Origin: Methanoculleus sp. SDB | GTDB lineage: Archaea > Halobacteriota > Methanomicrobia > Methanomicrobiales > Methanomicrobiaceae | DNA: 34,141 nucleotides | Reading direction: 5' to 3' | Assembly (NCBI GenBank): GCA_001412355.1 | Contig: LKUD01000034.1 | Span: 1 to 34,141 of the forward strand | Shown: positions 25,062 to 33,468 of the stretch, piece after piece | Layout: every line of letters begins with the position of its first letter | How positions within the stretch are numbered: position 1 is the first letter of the stretch | Made by a program: the position numbers and the translations under genes | Notes under the pieces: generated by a model | What the model saw: only the letters and a program-made list of their open reading frames with translations | What the model was told of the DNA's origin: nothing | The model's database searches: none

Positions 25062-25071
25062 TTATTTAATG
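25062..25071 (-). promoter_or_regulatory. Promoter of the marker 11 / coenzyme B operon
   Basis: The minus strand reads CATTAAATAA, a fair archaeal TATA box. Transcription would begin about 25 bp on, near 25041, leaving a leader of about 27 nt before the ATG at 25014. All ten downstream genes to 15489 are separated by at most about 5 bp or overlap, so this may drive the entire run. Confidence 0.5.
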
Positions 25072-25102
25072 TCATCGATAGGGCAGGTATGCCTGTCCGC
25101 AG

Positions 25103-25110
25103 AAAAAAAA
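25103..25110 (-). terminator. Oligo-T terminator after ftr
   Basis: Eight consecutive A residues on the plus strand give T8 on the minus strand, 8 bp beyond the ftr stop. That is sufficient for an archaeal terminator and separates ftr from the operon that starts at 25014. Confidence 0.6.
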
Positions 25111-25117
25111 GGAGAAT

Positions 25118-26002
25118 TCAGAGAATGTCTGCAAGATTGATCTTGAAGGGGCCGAGGCTGCCGCCGAAATTACCGGCGCTGATGAATACCACGCCCGGCA
25201 CGGTCGTTGCCGCCCTGATGCCTTCCACCATGGCCTCCCTGACGGAATCCTCATCGATCCCGTCGATGACAATTTCGTAGACGGCTTTTACGCCCTCGGG
25301 GATTTTCGAGTCGGGAACCTTTTCCCGGAGAGTCGGGCAGTACTTCTCGTTCGTGCTCGCGGGCATGAACTTGTACTTGGTGCTTCCCACCTTCGAACCG
25401 CTCGCGACGATGCCGCCGGGGAACGAGGTGATGACGCCGCAGACGCTGTTAATCGCATCGACCGCCGCCTGGGCGCCCATGAGCGCCGCCATCTGGTTTT
25501 CGCCCATCACGAAGAAGTTGCCGCCGGCAACGCCCTTTACGATGCCGAAGTCTTCCTCGCCCACGTACTCGCCGTTCATGATGGGGATCACCCAGCAGTT
25601 CCGGCCGCCGACGTCCTTCTTGTACTCGTAGCCGTCACCGAAGAAGTGCAGCTTGACCGCGATCCGCTCCTCTGCTTCGGGGAGGCCGTCAAAGACTGCC
25701 GTCGTGGGTGCCGTCAGGACGCACTCGGCGAGCCGCTCGACGACCTGCTCCTTTAACTTCTTCTTCCCGGCACAGAAGAGGACGGCGACGCCGGGACGTC
25801 CGTCGGGGGTTTCGTCGCCTGAGAGGAAGCTCTCGACGCCCGCTTCACAGGGGCATCCGATTGCGGATGTGGCAAACCCCGTCGCCTCCACCGCTGCCTT
25901 GTATGCCCATTCTTCGGTCACTGCCGTGATAATCACACGCGAAACCCAGGTCGGGAACGCTTCTGCATAGGTATCATCAATGGTAACTCCGTTCAACTCC
26001 AT
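25118..26002 (-). CDS. ftr: Formylmethanofuran:tetrahydromethanopterin formyltransferase
   Basis: Second step of CO2-dependent methanogenesis: moves the formyl group from formylmethanofuran to N5 of tetrahydromethanopterin. The soluble 294-residue protein matches the family in length and sequence: MELNGVTIDDTYAEAFP at the start, TGFATSAIGCPCEAGVE, AVKLHFFGDGYEYKKDVGGR, WVIPIMNGEY, GVAGGNFFVMGE and SAGNFGGSLGPFKI. The ATG at 26002 follows GTGAGG. The gene is transcribed away from the fwd-hdr operon from a shared 340-bp region, which allows joint control of the first two steps of the pathway. Confidence 0.97.
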   Translation of the reverse strand: MELNGVTIDDTYAEAFPTWVSRVIITAVTEEWAYKAAVEATGFATSAIGCPCEAGVESFLSGDETPDGRPGVAVLFCAGKKKLKEQVVERLAECVLTAPTTAVFDGLPEAEERIAVKLHFFGDGYEYKKDVGGRNCWVIPIMNGEYVGEEDFGIVKGVAGGNFFVMGENQMAALMGAQAAVDAINSVCGVITSFPGGIVASGSKVGSTKYKFMPASTNEKYCPTLREKVPDSKIPEGVKAVYEIVIDGIDEDSVREAMVEGIRAATTVPGVVFISAGNFGGSLGPFKINLADIL

Positions 26003-26342
26003 AGTACAGTCCTCACGTTATGCTGTTATGTCATCGATTGATGTTTTTGAAAGTTTCTTTTTGACCGCGTCCTTCTCCCGGGATTGAACCGCGGGATCGG
26101 AGGATATATTATAAGGGGAGAGAGTACGCTCCGGCCACTCCGGAGCCTCCGGAAATGTATGGTTATCGGTGGATCAAATAGATCAAAATAATTTAACAAA
26201 TCAGCAAAATAAATGATTTTTGCCAATTTAGACGTCGCCTGAGCATTTAAACCGTTCCCTCATTTCAGAACCTTTATCTACAATCTTTCCCCACCATTTG
26301 TTTAATCGATTTAGGTCGATTTTTTAGCTGGTGCGTGTAACC
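26003..26342. other. Divergent control region between ftr and the fwd-hdr operon
   Basis: No ORF. On the ftr side lie its TATA box and three CTCCGG repeats. On the plus-strand side, an AT-rich stretch holds GATCAAA twice (26172, 26181), an AAATCA/TGATTT inverted repeat (26198-26219), possible TATA elements at ATTTAAAC (26245-26252) and CTTTATCTA (26271-26279), and TCGATTT twice (26306, 26316) exactly ten bases apart. The last pair lies in the expected leader of the fwd operon. Several short repeats spaced 9-10 bp suggest regulator sites on one face of the helix. Confidence 0.5.
26104..26152 (-). promoter_or_regulatory. ftr promoter with triple CTCCGG repeat
   Basis: The minus-strand TATA box is TTATAATATAT (26104-26114). 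Immediately upstream of it, CTCCGG occurs at 26129-26134, 26138-26143 and 26147-26152, exactly nine bases apart. The middle copy is part of the palindrome CTCCGGAG. Placement next to the TATA/BRE region suits an activator or repressor site for ftr. Confidence 0.55.
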
Positions 26343-26618
26343 ATGGCATTTGCATTGCATATCAACATGGAGCGGTGTACCGGTTGTAACGCATGTGTAG
26401 TCGCGTGTCCGGTCGATGCACTGGAGCTCTACACGGTGGATCCCGTCACAAACGAAAAGATCTATCAGGTCAAGAACGGCAAAGCGGCGGTTCTTGACGT
26501 GGATCATGAGTTGTGCGCCGGTTGCGGCGTATGTGTCGAGGCATGCCCCTTTGATGTGATACGGCTGGCAGGACCGTGGGAAAAGGGGTCGAAACCCCTG
26601 GCAAAAGGCATGGAGTGA
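26343..26618 (+). CDS. fwdG: Two-cluster ferredoxin, FwdG-like subunit
   Basis: A 91-residue electron carrier with two classical [4Fe-4S] motifs: Cys12, 15, 18, 22 (CTGCNACVVACP) and Cys58, 61, 64, 68 (CAGCGVCVEACP). It heads the formylmethanofuran dehydrogenase/heterodisulfide reductase operon, 9 bp before fwdF, and its size fits the FwdG ferredoxin subunit. It would pass electrons from HdrABC-MvhD to the polyferredoxin and on to FwdB. The ATG at 26343 follows a modest GGTG; an in-frame GTG at 26331 has no ribosome binding site. FwdG is the best fit, but it could be a separate ferredoxin that works with the complex. Confidence 0.82.
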   Translation: MAFALHINMERCTGCNACVVACPVDALELYTVDPVTNEKIYQVKNGKAAVLDVDHELCAGCGVCVEACPFDVIRLAGPWEKGSKPLAKGME

Positions 26619-26627
26619 GGTAAAAGC

Positions 26628-27791
26628 ATGGCATTGTTCCCAAAATTCTCCAAGAAACGTGATGGCGTCAACGTCATTATGGAACAGAAACTGCTCCAGA
26701 ACACGAGCAACCTGATTTTAAACGCGCAGACATGTACAGGATGCGGCATTTGTGCCGAAGCCTGTCCCGAGGAGGCGATATCCGTCGGACTCGTCGGTGC
26801 GGTCAGGAGAGGCGCAGTCGACTATGCAGAACCCGTCAATATCGACGAAGCAAAATGTTCGTATTGTGGTGTCTGCGTCATTATGTGCCCGTTCAACGCA
26901 TTGACACTCAAGATTGACGGCGAAGAACGGCTCCCCATCGTCGAGAAGGAGGGTTTCCCCCAGTACGATCTGACAACGAAGATCGACGACGAGAAGTGCA
27001 TCCGCTGCACGGTCTGCGAGGAAGTCTGTCCCCGCGACGCGATCGACCGGCAGGTGCCTGTTTTCGAGGGTACCGACGCTGAAGGCAAGAGCCGTCAGGC
27101 GGCAATTACGGCGACGACGAAATTCACCGTCGACGACGAGAAATGTACGCTCTGCGGTATCTGCGGCGCTCTCTGTCCCGCAATCGACGTCAACCACAAG
27201 CCCTTTACCGCGGAGAGCGGCAAGGTCGAAGGCGAGGTCGTCTGGGACGAGGCGCAGTGCGACGCCTGCAAGATATGCGTCGAGGCCTGTCCCGAGGAAG
27301 CAATTACCGTCGAGCGTGAAGTGACCGGTAAGAAGATCGACGGTTCCGTCAGTATCATGGATGAGAACTGCTGCACCTGTCGCTGGTGCGCAATCAACTG
27401 TCCGACGGAAGCAATTACCGTCGAGAAGATCTTTGAAGGCGAAATCGAGTTTAATGCCGAGAAGTGCCCGGCCGGCTGTTCCACATGCGTGGAGGTCTGC
27501 CCCGCAAATGCAATCTATCTCCCCTCCCCCGTGAAGGCGAGCGAGATGAAGGGCCAGCTCGAGGACAAGATCGCCGTCAACAAGGACTTCTGCATCTACT
27601 GCGGCGCCTGTGTGCAGGCCTGCCCCGGTGAGGACATCATCGTCCTGAAACGGAGCGGCGTAAAGATCACGGGCAAAGAGACGGATCTCTTCAACCGGAT
27701 CAAGGAGAAGCTCTTCACCCGGCGTACCTCCATGGTCAAGGAGGGTGTCGCACCCGGTGAAGTCGAAGTAAAAGTTCTTGAGAAAGCGTGA
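26628..27791 (+). CDS. fwdF: Formylmethanofuran dehydrogenase polyferredoxin subunit FwdF
   Basis: A 387-residue polyferredoxin with eight [4Fe-4S] motifs in a row: CTGCGIC...C, CSYCGVC...C, CIRCTVC...C, CTLCGIC...C, CDACKIC...C, CCTCRWC...C, CPAGCSTC...C (one residue longer) and CIYCGAC...C. Eight clusters is the count known for FwdF, which forms an electron wire in the Fwd complex. Several motifs are followed by EEAI or NAI, typical of ferredoxin folds. The first 45 residues and last 40 are polar and lack cysteines. The ribosome binding site is AGGTAA and the start ATG is at 26628. It lies between fwdG and hdrC, which points to a direct physical link of Hdr and Fwd. Confidence 0.93.
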   Translation: MALFPKFSKKRDGVNVIMEQKLLQNTSNLILNAQTCTGCGICAEACPEEAISVGLVGAVRRGAVDYAEPVNIDEAKCSYCGVCVIMCPFNALTLKIDGEERLPIVEKEGFPQYDLTTKIDDEKCIRCTVCEEVCPRDAIDRQVPVFEGTDAEGKSRQAAITATTKFTVDDEKCTLCGICGALCPAIDVNHKPFTAESGKVEGEVVWDEAQCDACKICVEACPEEAITVEREVTGKKIDGSVSIMDENCCTCRWCAINCPTEAITVEKIFEGEIEFNAEKCPAGCSTCVEVCPANAIYLPSPVKASEMKGQLEDKIAVNKDFCIYCGACVQACPGEDIIVLKRSGVKITGKETDLFNRIKEKLFTRRTSMVKEGVAPGEVEVKVLEKA

Positions 27792-27800
27792 GGTATTCAA

Positions 27801-28385
27801 ATGGCAACAGAGAAAAATTACGGCAATCCGCAGCTTGAGGATAAACTCAGGGACCGGTACTTCTACACGGAGGATTCGCACCCTGACTTCCTTGCCGATG
27901 TGGAGAAAATCGGCCGCACGATAGCGCACATGTGTTTCCAGTGCGGTACCTGTACCGGATCGTGTCCGTCCGCACCCCGGAGCTCATACCGCATCCGCCT
28001 GTTTGTCCGGAGAGCGGTGCTCGGCCTCGAGGATGAAGCACTCACCGACCCGGACCTGTGGCTGTGCACGACCTGCTATTCCTGCACGGACCGGTGTCCG
28101 CGTGACATCGCCCCCACCGATGTGATTATGGCGATGCGGAACCTCGCGTTCAAGAGGGATATCGTGCCGAGAAACTTCTTAAAAACCGCCCAGCTGATCT
28201 ACACGACCGGCCACGGCGTGCCCAACAACGACGTGAACCGGGCAGCCCGCGAAAAACTCGGTCTCACCCGCGATCCGCCGACGACCCACGGGTACCCCGA
28301 GTTCATCCCGGGCATCCAGAAGATCCTGGACTATTATAAACTGAAAGAGAATGCGGACCGCATCCTTGCTGAGGAGGGTCAGTAA
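27801..28385 (+). CDS. hdrC: CoB-CoM heterodisulfide reductase subunit C
   Basis: The 194-residue subunit carrying two [4Fe-4S] clusters that link HdrA to HdrB. Cysteines are Cys45, 48, 51, 55 (CFQCGTCTGSCPSAP) and Cys89, 92, 95, 99 (CTTCYSCTDRCPRDI). The tail RDPPTTHGYPEFIPGIQKIL is typical of soluble HdrC. There are no membrane segments, so this is the cytoplasmic HdrABC type and not the membrane-bound HdrDE. The stop overlaps the hdrB start by one base (TAATG). RBS GAGGT. Confidence 0.96.
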   Translation: MATEKNYGNPQLEDKLRDRYFYTEDSHPDFLADVEKIGRTIAHMCFQCGTCTGSCPSAPRSSYRIRLFVRRAVLGLEDEALTDPDLWLCTTCYSCTDRCPRDIAPTDVIMAMRNLAFKRDIVPRNFLKTAQLIYTTGHGVPNNDVNRAAREKLGLTRDPPTTHGYPEFIPGIQKILDYYKLKENADRILAEEGQ

Positions 28386-29287
28386 TGTCAGGAAATATGC
28401 ACCAGTACGCCTTTTTCCTGGGCTGCATCGCCCCCAACCGGTATCCCGGCTGTGAAGCGGCGGCAATCAAGACCAGTGAAAGGGTCGGCATCGAACTGCT
28501 CCCCCTGAAGGGCGCAAGCTGCTGCCCCGCACCCGGCGCATTCGGCTCCATCGACCTGAATGTCTGGTACGCCATGGCGGCACGCAACGTCGTACTTGCC
28601 GAGCAGATGAACATGGACATCGCCCTCATCTGCAACGGCTGCTACAAGTCCATCTTTGAGGTCAACCACATCCTCAAGCACAACGACGAGCTCCGGGACG
28701 GCGTGAACGAAGTCCTCAAGGAGATCGACATGGAGTATAAGGGCAGCATCGATGTCTGGCACCTTGCCGAACTCTACTACGATCCCGCCATCTGCGGTGT
28801 CGACAAGATCCGTGCGAGTATCACCCGCCCGCTTTCCGGCACGAAGATTGCGGTCCACTACGGCTGCCATCTCATGAAGCCGAAGAAGGAGCGCCACTTC
28901 GGTGACACCGAGAATCCCATGTGGATTGAGGAGCTCGTCGATGCACTCGGCGCGGAGTCCGTGCAGTACCGCAACAAGATGCAGTGCTGCGGTGCCGGCG
29001 GCGGTGTCCGCGGCTATGACCTGACGCACTCGCTCGACATCACCAACGAAAAGATGATCAACCTGCGGGAAGTCGGCGCAGACGCGTTAACGGAAGTCTG
29101 TCCGTTCTGCCAGCTCCAGTATGACCGTGGGCAGATCGAGATTCAGGAGAAGTTCGGTATCAATTACGGACTTCCCGTGCTGCACTATAACGAGCTGCTC
29201 GGCCTTGCTCAGGGCATGAGCCCGCAGGAGCTGGCGCTTGACCTGCACGCAGTCGACTGCAAACCATTCCTGGAGAAGATTCTCTGA
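28385..29287 (+). CDS. hdrB: CoB-CoM heterodisulfide reductase subunit B (catalytic)
   Basis: The subunit that reduces the CoM-S-S-CoB heterodisulfide on two unusual noncubane [4Fe-4S] clusters. The 300-residue protein has both CCG-domain motifs: Cys14, Cys46-Cys47, Cys83, Cys86 and Cys161, Cys201-Cys202, Cys239, Cys242, with spacing that fits the family pattern C-x31..39-CC-x35..36-CxxC. Key stretches are FFLGCIAP, GASCCPAPG, CNGCYKSI, HYGCHLMKP, QCCGAGGGVRGYD and CPFCQLQYD. It is coupled to hdrC by TAATG and is followed by hdrA after 11 bp. Confidence 0.97.
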   Translation: MSGNMHQYAFFLGCIAPNRYPGCEAAAIKTSERVGIELLPLKGASCCPAPGAFGSIDLNVWYAMAARNVVLAEQMNMDIALICNGCYKSIFEVNHILKHNDELRDGVNEVLKEIDMEYKGSIDVWHLAELYYDPAICGVDKIRASITRPLSGTKIAVHYGCHLMKPKKERHFGDTENPMWIEELVDALGAESVQYRNKMQCCGAGGGVRGYDLTHSLDITNEKMINLREVGADALTEVCPFCQLQYDRGQIEIQEKFGINYGLPVLHYNELLGLAQGMSPQELALDLHAVDCKPFLEKIL

Positions 29288-29298
29288 GAGGTGCAAAA

Positions 29299-31311
29299 AT
29301 GGCAGAAAAGAAAGAAGCAAGAATAGGCGTATTTATTTGCCACTGCGGTACCAACATCGCGGGATCCATTGACATTAAAGCCCTTCAGGAGTATTCGAAG
29401 ACGCTCCCCAATGTCGTGGTCGCCGACGAGTACCAGTACATGTGCTCCACACCCGGCCAGGGCAAGATCGTCGATGCAATCGCAGAGAACAAGCTCACCG
29501 GCGTCGTCGTTGCGGCATGCTCTCCCCGACTTCACGAGCCGACCTTCCGTATGGCATCGAAAGTGGGCGGTCTGAACCCGTTCCGGTTCGAGATGGCAAA
29601 CATCCGCGAGCAGAACTCGTGGGTGCACATGCACGACCGTGAGGGGGCAACGGCAAAGGCAAAGGACTCGGTCCGCATCGCGGTCGCCAAGGCCTCGCTC
29701 CTTGAGGATCTCTTCCCGAAGAGCGTTCCTGTCGAAAAGGCCGCACTCGTCGTCGGTGCCGGTGTCGCCGGTATCCAGGCGTCGCTGGATCTCGCCAACG
29801 CGGGCATCCCGACCTACCTTATCGAGAAGAGCCCGACGATCGGCGGACGCATGTCCCAGCTCGACAAGACCTTCCCGACGCTCGACTGTTCCCAGTGTAT
29901 TCTGACGCCCAAGATGGTGGATGTGGGCAGGAATGAAAACATCATCCTCAAGACCTACACCGAAGTCGAGAAGGTCGAGGGGTACATCGGCAACTTCGAC
30001 ATCACGCTCAGGAGGAAGGCACGCGGTGTCCTGACTCCCGACGAAGCCGCGGAACGAGGCTATGTCGGCGGCGGCTGTAACGGCTGCGGCGACTGTGCCG
30101 GCGTTTGTCCGGTTATCAAGGGCAACGAGTTCGAGTTCGGCATGGCTCCGAGAAAAGCCATCTATATCTACCACCCCCAGGTCGTCCCGAACATCTACAC
30201 GGTCGATTTCGAGTCCTGTATCAAATGCGGCCTCTGTGTCGATATATGCGGTGACAAGAAGGCGATCGATCTCGAGATGGAGGATACGTTCGAGACCGTC
30301 AAGGTCGGCACGGCCATCCTCGCCACCGGCTATGATCTCTTCCCGATCGAGAAGAAGGCCGAATGGGGATACAACAAGTTCGAAAACGTCATCACCGGCC
30401 TTGAGTTCGAGCGCCTGATCTGTGCGTCCGGCCCGACCGGCGGCCACCTCGTGCGCCCGTCCGACGGCCAGACTCCGATGAAAGTCGGTTTCGTGCTCTG
30501 TGCGGGCTCCCGTGACAACACCGGCATCGGCAAGCCGTACTGTTCCCGGTTCTGCTGCATGTACTCGCTCAAGCATGCACACCAGATCATGGAGAAGATC
30601 CCAGGTGCACGCGTCTACCTCTTCTACATGGACATCCGGTCCTTCGGCAAGATGTACGAGGAGTTCTACTACCGCATCCAGGACGAAGGCGCGAAGTTCA
30701 TCAGGGGACGTGTCTCGAATATCCTCGAGGATAAGACGAGCAAGAACCTCCACGTCTTTACGGAGGATACGCTGCTTCAGCGCCCCGTCAATATCGAACT
30801 CGACCTCGTCGTGCTTGCGGCGGCTGTTCAGCCCGTTGCAGAAGAGGATACCATCAGGAAACTCTTCGGTGTCTCCAAGTCGCAGGACGGCTGGATGCTT
30901 GAGGCGCACCCGAAACTCAACCCCTGCGGAACAACGACCGCGGGTGTCTTCCTTGCCGGCGTCTGCCAGGGCCCGAAGGATATTCCCGACACGGTCGCCC
31001 AGGCGGAAGGTGCGGCATCGGCTGCAAGCATTCCGATTCACATCGGCAAAGTGGAGCTCGAGCCCTACTTCGCCCAGTGCATGGAGGAGAAGTGCGCAGG
31101 CTGCGGCATGTGCGTGAACCTCTGCCCGTACGGTGCGCTCGCCCTTGTCGAGAAGAACGGAAAGAAAGTCATGGAAGTCACCGAAGCAAAATGCAAGGGA
31201 TGCGGCACCTGCGGCGGGTTCTGCCCCGGCGGCGCCATCCACATGCAGCACTTCACGACTCCCCAGATCGTCGCACAAATCGACGCATTCCTGCTCGGAG
31301 GTGAGCAGTAA
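29299..31311 (+). CDS. hdrA: CoB-CoM heterodisulfide reductase subunit A (flavin bifurcating)
   Basis: The FAD subunit that splits electron pairs from MvhD between the heterodisulfide (via HdrBC) and ferredoxin. The 670-residue protein has an N-terminal domain with FICHCGTNI and VAACSPRLHEPTF, then the FAD-binding loop VVGAGVAGIQASL (about 151-163), LDCSQCILTPKMVD (Cys197, 200), an inserted ferredoxin with CNGCGDCAGVCP and CIKCGLCVDIC, the thioredoxin-reductase-like part (AGSRDNTGIGKPYCSRFCCMYSLK), and two C-terminal [4Fe-4S] motifs, CAGCGMCVNLCP and CKGCGTCGGFCP. Cysteine stands at the DCSQC position; there is no in-frame TGA, so no selenocysteine. ATG 29299 follows GAGAGGTG. Confidence 0.97.
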   Translation: MAEKKEARIGVFICHCGTNIAGSIDIKALQEYSKTLPNVVVADEYQYMCSTPGQGKIVDAIAENKLTGVVVAACSPRLHEPTFRMASKVGGLNPFRFEMANIREQNSWVHMHDREGATAKAKDSVRIAVAKASLLEDLFPKSVPVEKAALVVGAGVAGIQASLDLANAGIPTYLIEKSPTIGGRMSQLDKTFPTLDCSQCILTPKMVDVGRNENIILKTYTEVEKVEGYIGNFDITLRRKARGVLTPDEAAERGYVGGGCNGCGDCAGVCPVIKGNEFEFGMAPRKAIYIYHPQVVPNIYTVDFESCIKCGLCVDICGDKKAIDLEMEDTFETVKVGTAILATGYDLFPIEKKAEWGYNKFENVITGLEFERLICASGPTGGHLVRPSDGQTPMKVGFVLCAGSRDNTGIGKPYCSRFCCMYSLKHAHQIMEKIPGARVYLFYMDIRSFGKMYEEFYYRIQDEGAKFIRGRVSNILEDKTSKNLHVFTEDTLLQRPVNIELDLVVLAAAVQPVAEEDTIRKLFGVSKSQDGWMLEAHPKLNPCGTTTAGVFLAGVCQGPKDIPDTVAQAEGAASAASIPIHIGKVELEPYFAQCMEEKCAGCGMCVNLCPYGALALVEKNGKKVMEVTEAKCKGCGTCGGFCPGGAIHMQHFTTPQIVAQIDAFLLGGEQ

Positions 31312-31734
31312 ATGGCAGAGGAATGGAAACCAAAAATCCTTGCAATCATCTGCAACTGGTGTTCGTACGCCGGTGCGGACCTTGCCGGCGGTGCCCGTAT
31401 CCAGTACCCGCCCGATATCCGTGCCATCCGCGTGATGTGCACGGGCCGTATCGATCCCCTCTTCATCATGAAGGCGTTCCAGGACGGCGCTGACGGTGTG
31501 CTGATTTCCGGCTGCCACTTTGGTGACTGCCACTACCTTGAGGGCAACTTCAAGGCCGCAAAGCGGATGTTCCTCATCAAGAGCGTTCTCAAAAACATCG
31601 GCCTTGACGACAAGAGGATCCGGATGACGTTCGTCTCCGCGTCCGAGGGTGCAAAGTGGGCCGGAGTGGTCAACGACGTCGTCAAGACCGTCACGGAACT
31701 CGGTCCGAGCCCCCTCAAGGAGTTCGAAAAATAA
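31312..31734 (+). CDS. mvhD: F420-nonreducing hydrogenase iron-sulfur subunit D-like protein
   Basis: A 140-residue [2Fe-2S] protein that hands electrons to HdrA. It has the family cysteines in IICNWCSYAGAD (Cys14, 17), VMCTGRIDP (Cys43) and SGCHFGDCHY (Cys68, 73). Its start abuts the hdrA stop with no gap. No mvhA or mvhG hydrogenase genes are in the window. In Methanomicrobiales, which mostly lack MvhAG, MvhD-HdrABC is thought to take electrons from formate dehydrogenase or an F420-linked hydrogenase, so the electron donor here must be encoded elsewhere. Confidence 0.95.
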   Translation: MAEEWKPKILAIICNWCSYAGADLAGGARIQYPPDIRAIRVMCTGRIDPLFIMKAFQDGADGVLISGCHFGDCHYLEGNFKAAKRMFLIKSVLKNIGLDDKRIRMTFVSASEGAKWAGVVNDVVKTVTELGPSPLKEFEK

Positions 31735-31746
31735 GCTGGAGTTGAG

Positions 31747-32151
31747 ATGGTGCCAAAAATCAAATTAAACCTGATCTCCGGTCGAACAATCCAGCAGGGA
31801 GTTTCGATGGAAGGCGGAAAGGAAAAACCCGCCTACAGAAACGCCTGCGGGATCATCGAGATTGATCCGGCGGACTTCAAAAAACTTGGTGCCTGGCGGA
31901 ATACGAACGTGCGTGTAACCAGCACATTCGGCAGTGTGGTTGTGAAGGCAATCGAGGCGACCCAGGGGCCGCACCCCGGCCTCGGCTGGATCCCGATGGG
32001 GCCCTGGGCAAACCAGGTGGTCAATCCCGATACCTATTCCACCGGGATGCCCACCTTCAAGGGAACGCCCGTGGAAGTGGAAGCAGCATCCGACGAGGAA
32101 GTCCTCGACTCGATTACCCTGATCACCAGGGCAGTGCGGGGTGAATTATAA
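31747..32151 (+). CDS. fwdD: Formylmethanofuran dehydrogenase subunit D
   Basis: The 134-residue molybdopterin-dinucleotide-binding subunit that completes the pterin site of FwdB. It shows LNLISGRTIQQGVSMEGG at the N-terminus, EIDPADFKKLG, and PHPGLGWIPMGPWANQVV, the last typical of the cofactor-contacting region in FwdD. In many methanogens this domain is a separate gene, as here. The ATG at 31747 follows GTTGAG. Its TAA overlaps the fwdB ATG by one base. Confidence 0.94.
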   Translation: MVPKIKLNLISGRTIQQGVSMEGGKEKPAYRNACGIIEIDPADFKKLGAWRNTNVRVTSTFGSVVVKAIEATQGPHPGLGWIPMGPWANQVVNPDTYSTGMPTFKGTPVEVEAASDEEVLDSITLITRAVRGEL

Positions 32152-33464
32152 TGGCAAAACTTGTTACCGATGTGGTCTGCCCGTTCTGCGGGACACTCTG
32201 CGATGATCTCGAAGTGAGTGTCACCGACGACGGGAAGAAGATCCTTGATGTCTACAATGCATGTGCCATCGGCGCCGAAAAGTTCCTCCACTCCCAGGCA
32301 TCCGATCGCCTCACCAGGCCACGGATGCAGGATGCAGACGGCAACTGGAAGGAAGTCAGCTACGACGAGGCGGTCGAATATACCGCCAAAATCCTCGCTG
32401 ACGCCAAAAAGCCCCTCATGTACGGGTGGAGTTCCACCAACTGCGAGGCGCAGGCTGTCGGCACCGAAGTTGGCGAAGTGTGCGGAGCCGTCATGGACAA
32501 CACCGCAACGGTCTGCCACGGAACCACGCTTATCGCGGTTCAGGATGTCGGTATTCCGTCCTGTACGCTCGGAGAGGTCATCAACCGTGCCGATCGCATT
32601 GTGTTCTGGGGCTGCAACCCGGCCCATGCCCATCCGCGGCACATGTCACGGTATTCGATATTCCCCCGCGGGTTCTTCACCGGCAAAGGCCAGAAGAGCC
32701 GCAAGCTCGTTGTCATCGATCCGCGGTGCACCGACACCTCGAAGATGGCGGACTACCACCTCCAGATCGAGCAGGGGCGCGATTACGAACTCTTCGATGC
32801 GCTCCGCGTTGCCTTCAAGGGCGAAAAACTGCCCGACACCGTGGCAGGCATCCCCAGGAAGACGATCTACGAAGTAGCCGAGACGATGAAGTCCGGGAGG
32901 TTCGGGATCATCTTCTTCGGCATGGGCGTCACCCAGTCGCTCTCGAAGAACCACAACATTGACGCAGCGATCAGCGTGACAAGGGACCTCAACGACTACA
33001 CGAAGTGGAGCATCATGCCGATGCGGGGCCACTATAATGTGACGGGCTCCGGCGAGGTCTGGGGCTGGCTTCATGGGTTCCCGTATGCGCTCGACCTCTC
33101 CCGCGGGTTCGCCCGGTACAATCCCGGCGATACCACGAGCAACGACCTGCTCCGTCGCGACGAAGTCGATGCCGTCTTCGTGCTCGGCAGCGATCCCGGC
33201 GCACACTTCCCGTTCAGTTCCGTGAAAAAGATCTGGGACCTGCCGTCCGTATGCATCGATCCGCACATCACCCCGACGAGTGCCGTCTGCAAACTGCACG
33301 TGCCCGTCGCCTTTGTGGGTGTTGAAACCGGCGGATGCGCTTACCGGATGGACAACGTGCCTATCGAGTGCCGCAAAGTGGTCGAACCGCCGGAAGGCAT
33401 GCCGACCGACGAGGAGTTCCTCAAGAAAGTGCTCACACGCGTCAGGGAGTTAAAGGGGGCGTAA
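32151..33464 (+). CDS. fwdB: Formylmethanofuran dehydrogenase subunit B (tungsten/molybdenum catalytic)
   Basis: The formate dehydrogenase-like subunit that reduces CO2 to formate at a W- or Mo-bispterin centre. The 437-residue protein has a proximal [4Fe-4S] site in VVCPFCGTLCDD (Cys10, 13, 17) with Cys38. The likely metal ligand is Cys122 in NTATVCHGTT; selenium-containing isoenzymes have selenocysteine there, so this is the cysteine form. Further motifs are WGCNPAHAHPRHMSRYS, FFGMGVTQSLSKNHNID and VLGSDPGAHFP. It is coupled to fwdD by TAATG and precedes fwdA by 4 bp. W versus Mo cannot be read from sequence. Confidence 0.96.
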   Translation: MAKLVTDVVCPFCGTLCDDLEVSVTDDGKKILDVYNACAIGAEKFLHSQASDRLTRPRMQDADGNWKEVSYDEAVEYTAKILADAKKPLMYGWSSTNCEAQAVGTEVGEVCGAVMDNTATVCHGTTLIAVQDVGIPSCTLGEVINRADRIVFWGCNPAHAHPRHMSRYSIFPRGFFTGKGQKSRKLVVIDPRCTDTSKMADYHLQIEQGRDYELFDALRVAFKGEKLPDTVAGIPRKTIYEVAETMKSGRFGIIFFGMGVTQSLSKNHNIDAAISVTRDLNDYTKWSIMPMRGHYNVTGSGEVWGWLHGFPYALDLSRGFARYNPGDTTSNDLLRRDEVDAVFVLGSDPGAHFPFSSVKKIWDLPSVCIDPHITPTSAVCKLHVPVAFVGVETGGCAYRMDNVPIECRKVVEPPEGMPTDEEFLKKVLTRVRELKGA

Positions 33465-33468
33465 GAGA

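Noticed and set aside
25081-25098. Hairpin GGGCAGG-TATG-CCTGTCC as an intrinsic terminator
   Set aside because: In ftr orientation the T8 tract comes before the hairpin, the reverse of a bacterial-type terminator. The T tract alone is the likelier signal.
26077-26095. tRNA T-arm-like sequence (minus strand GGTTCAATCCCGGG)
   Set aside because: One stem mismatch and no matching acceptor, D-arm or anticodon arm in the flanks, so not a tRNA. It lies near the ftr transcript start and may be chance.
26718-27929. 403-codon open frame opposite fwdF
   Set aside because: It mirrors the eight ferredoxin repeats of fwdF and has no independent motif or ribosome binding site.
29209-31533. 774-codon open frame on the minus strand opposite hdrA and mvhD
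   Set aside because: It lies wholly opposite well-supported hdrA/mvhD, has a low-complexity Asp/Val/Leu/Arg-rich product with no motifs, and is a by-product of GC-biased third codon positions.
29299-33464. Selenocysteine in HdrA or FwdB
   Set aside because: Both key positions (HdrA DCSQC, FwdB Cys122) are encoded as cysteine, and no in-frame TGA or SECIS-like need is seen.
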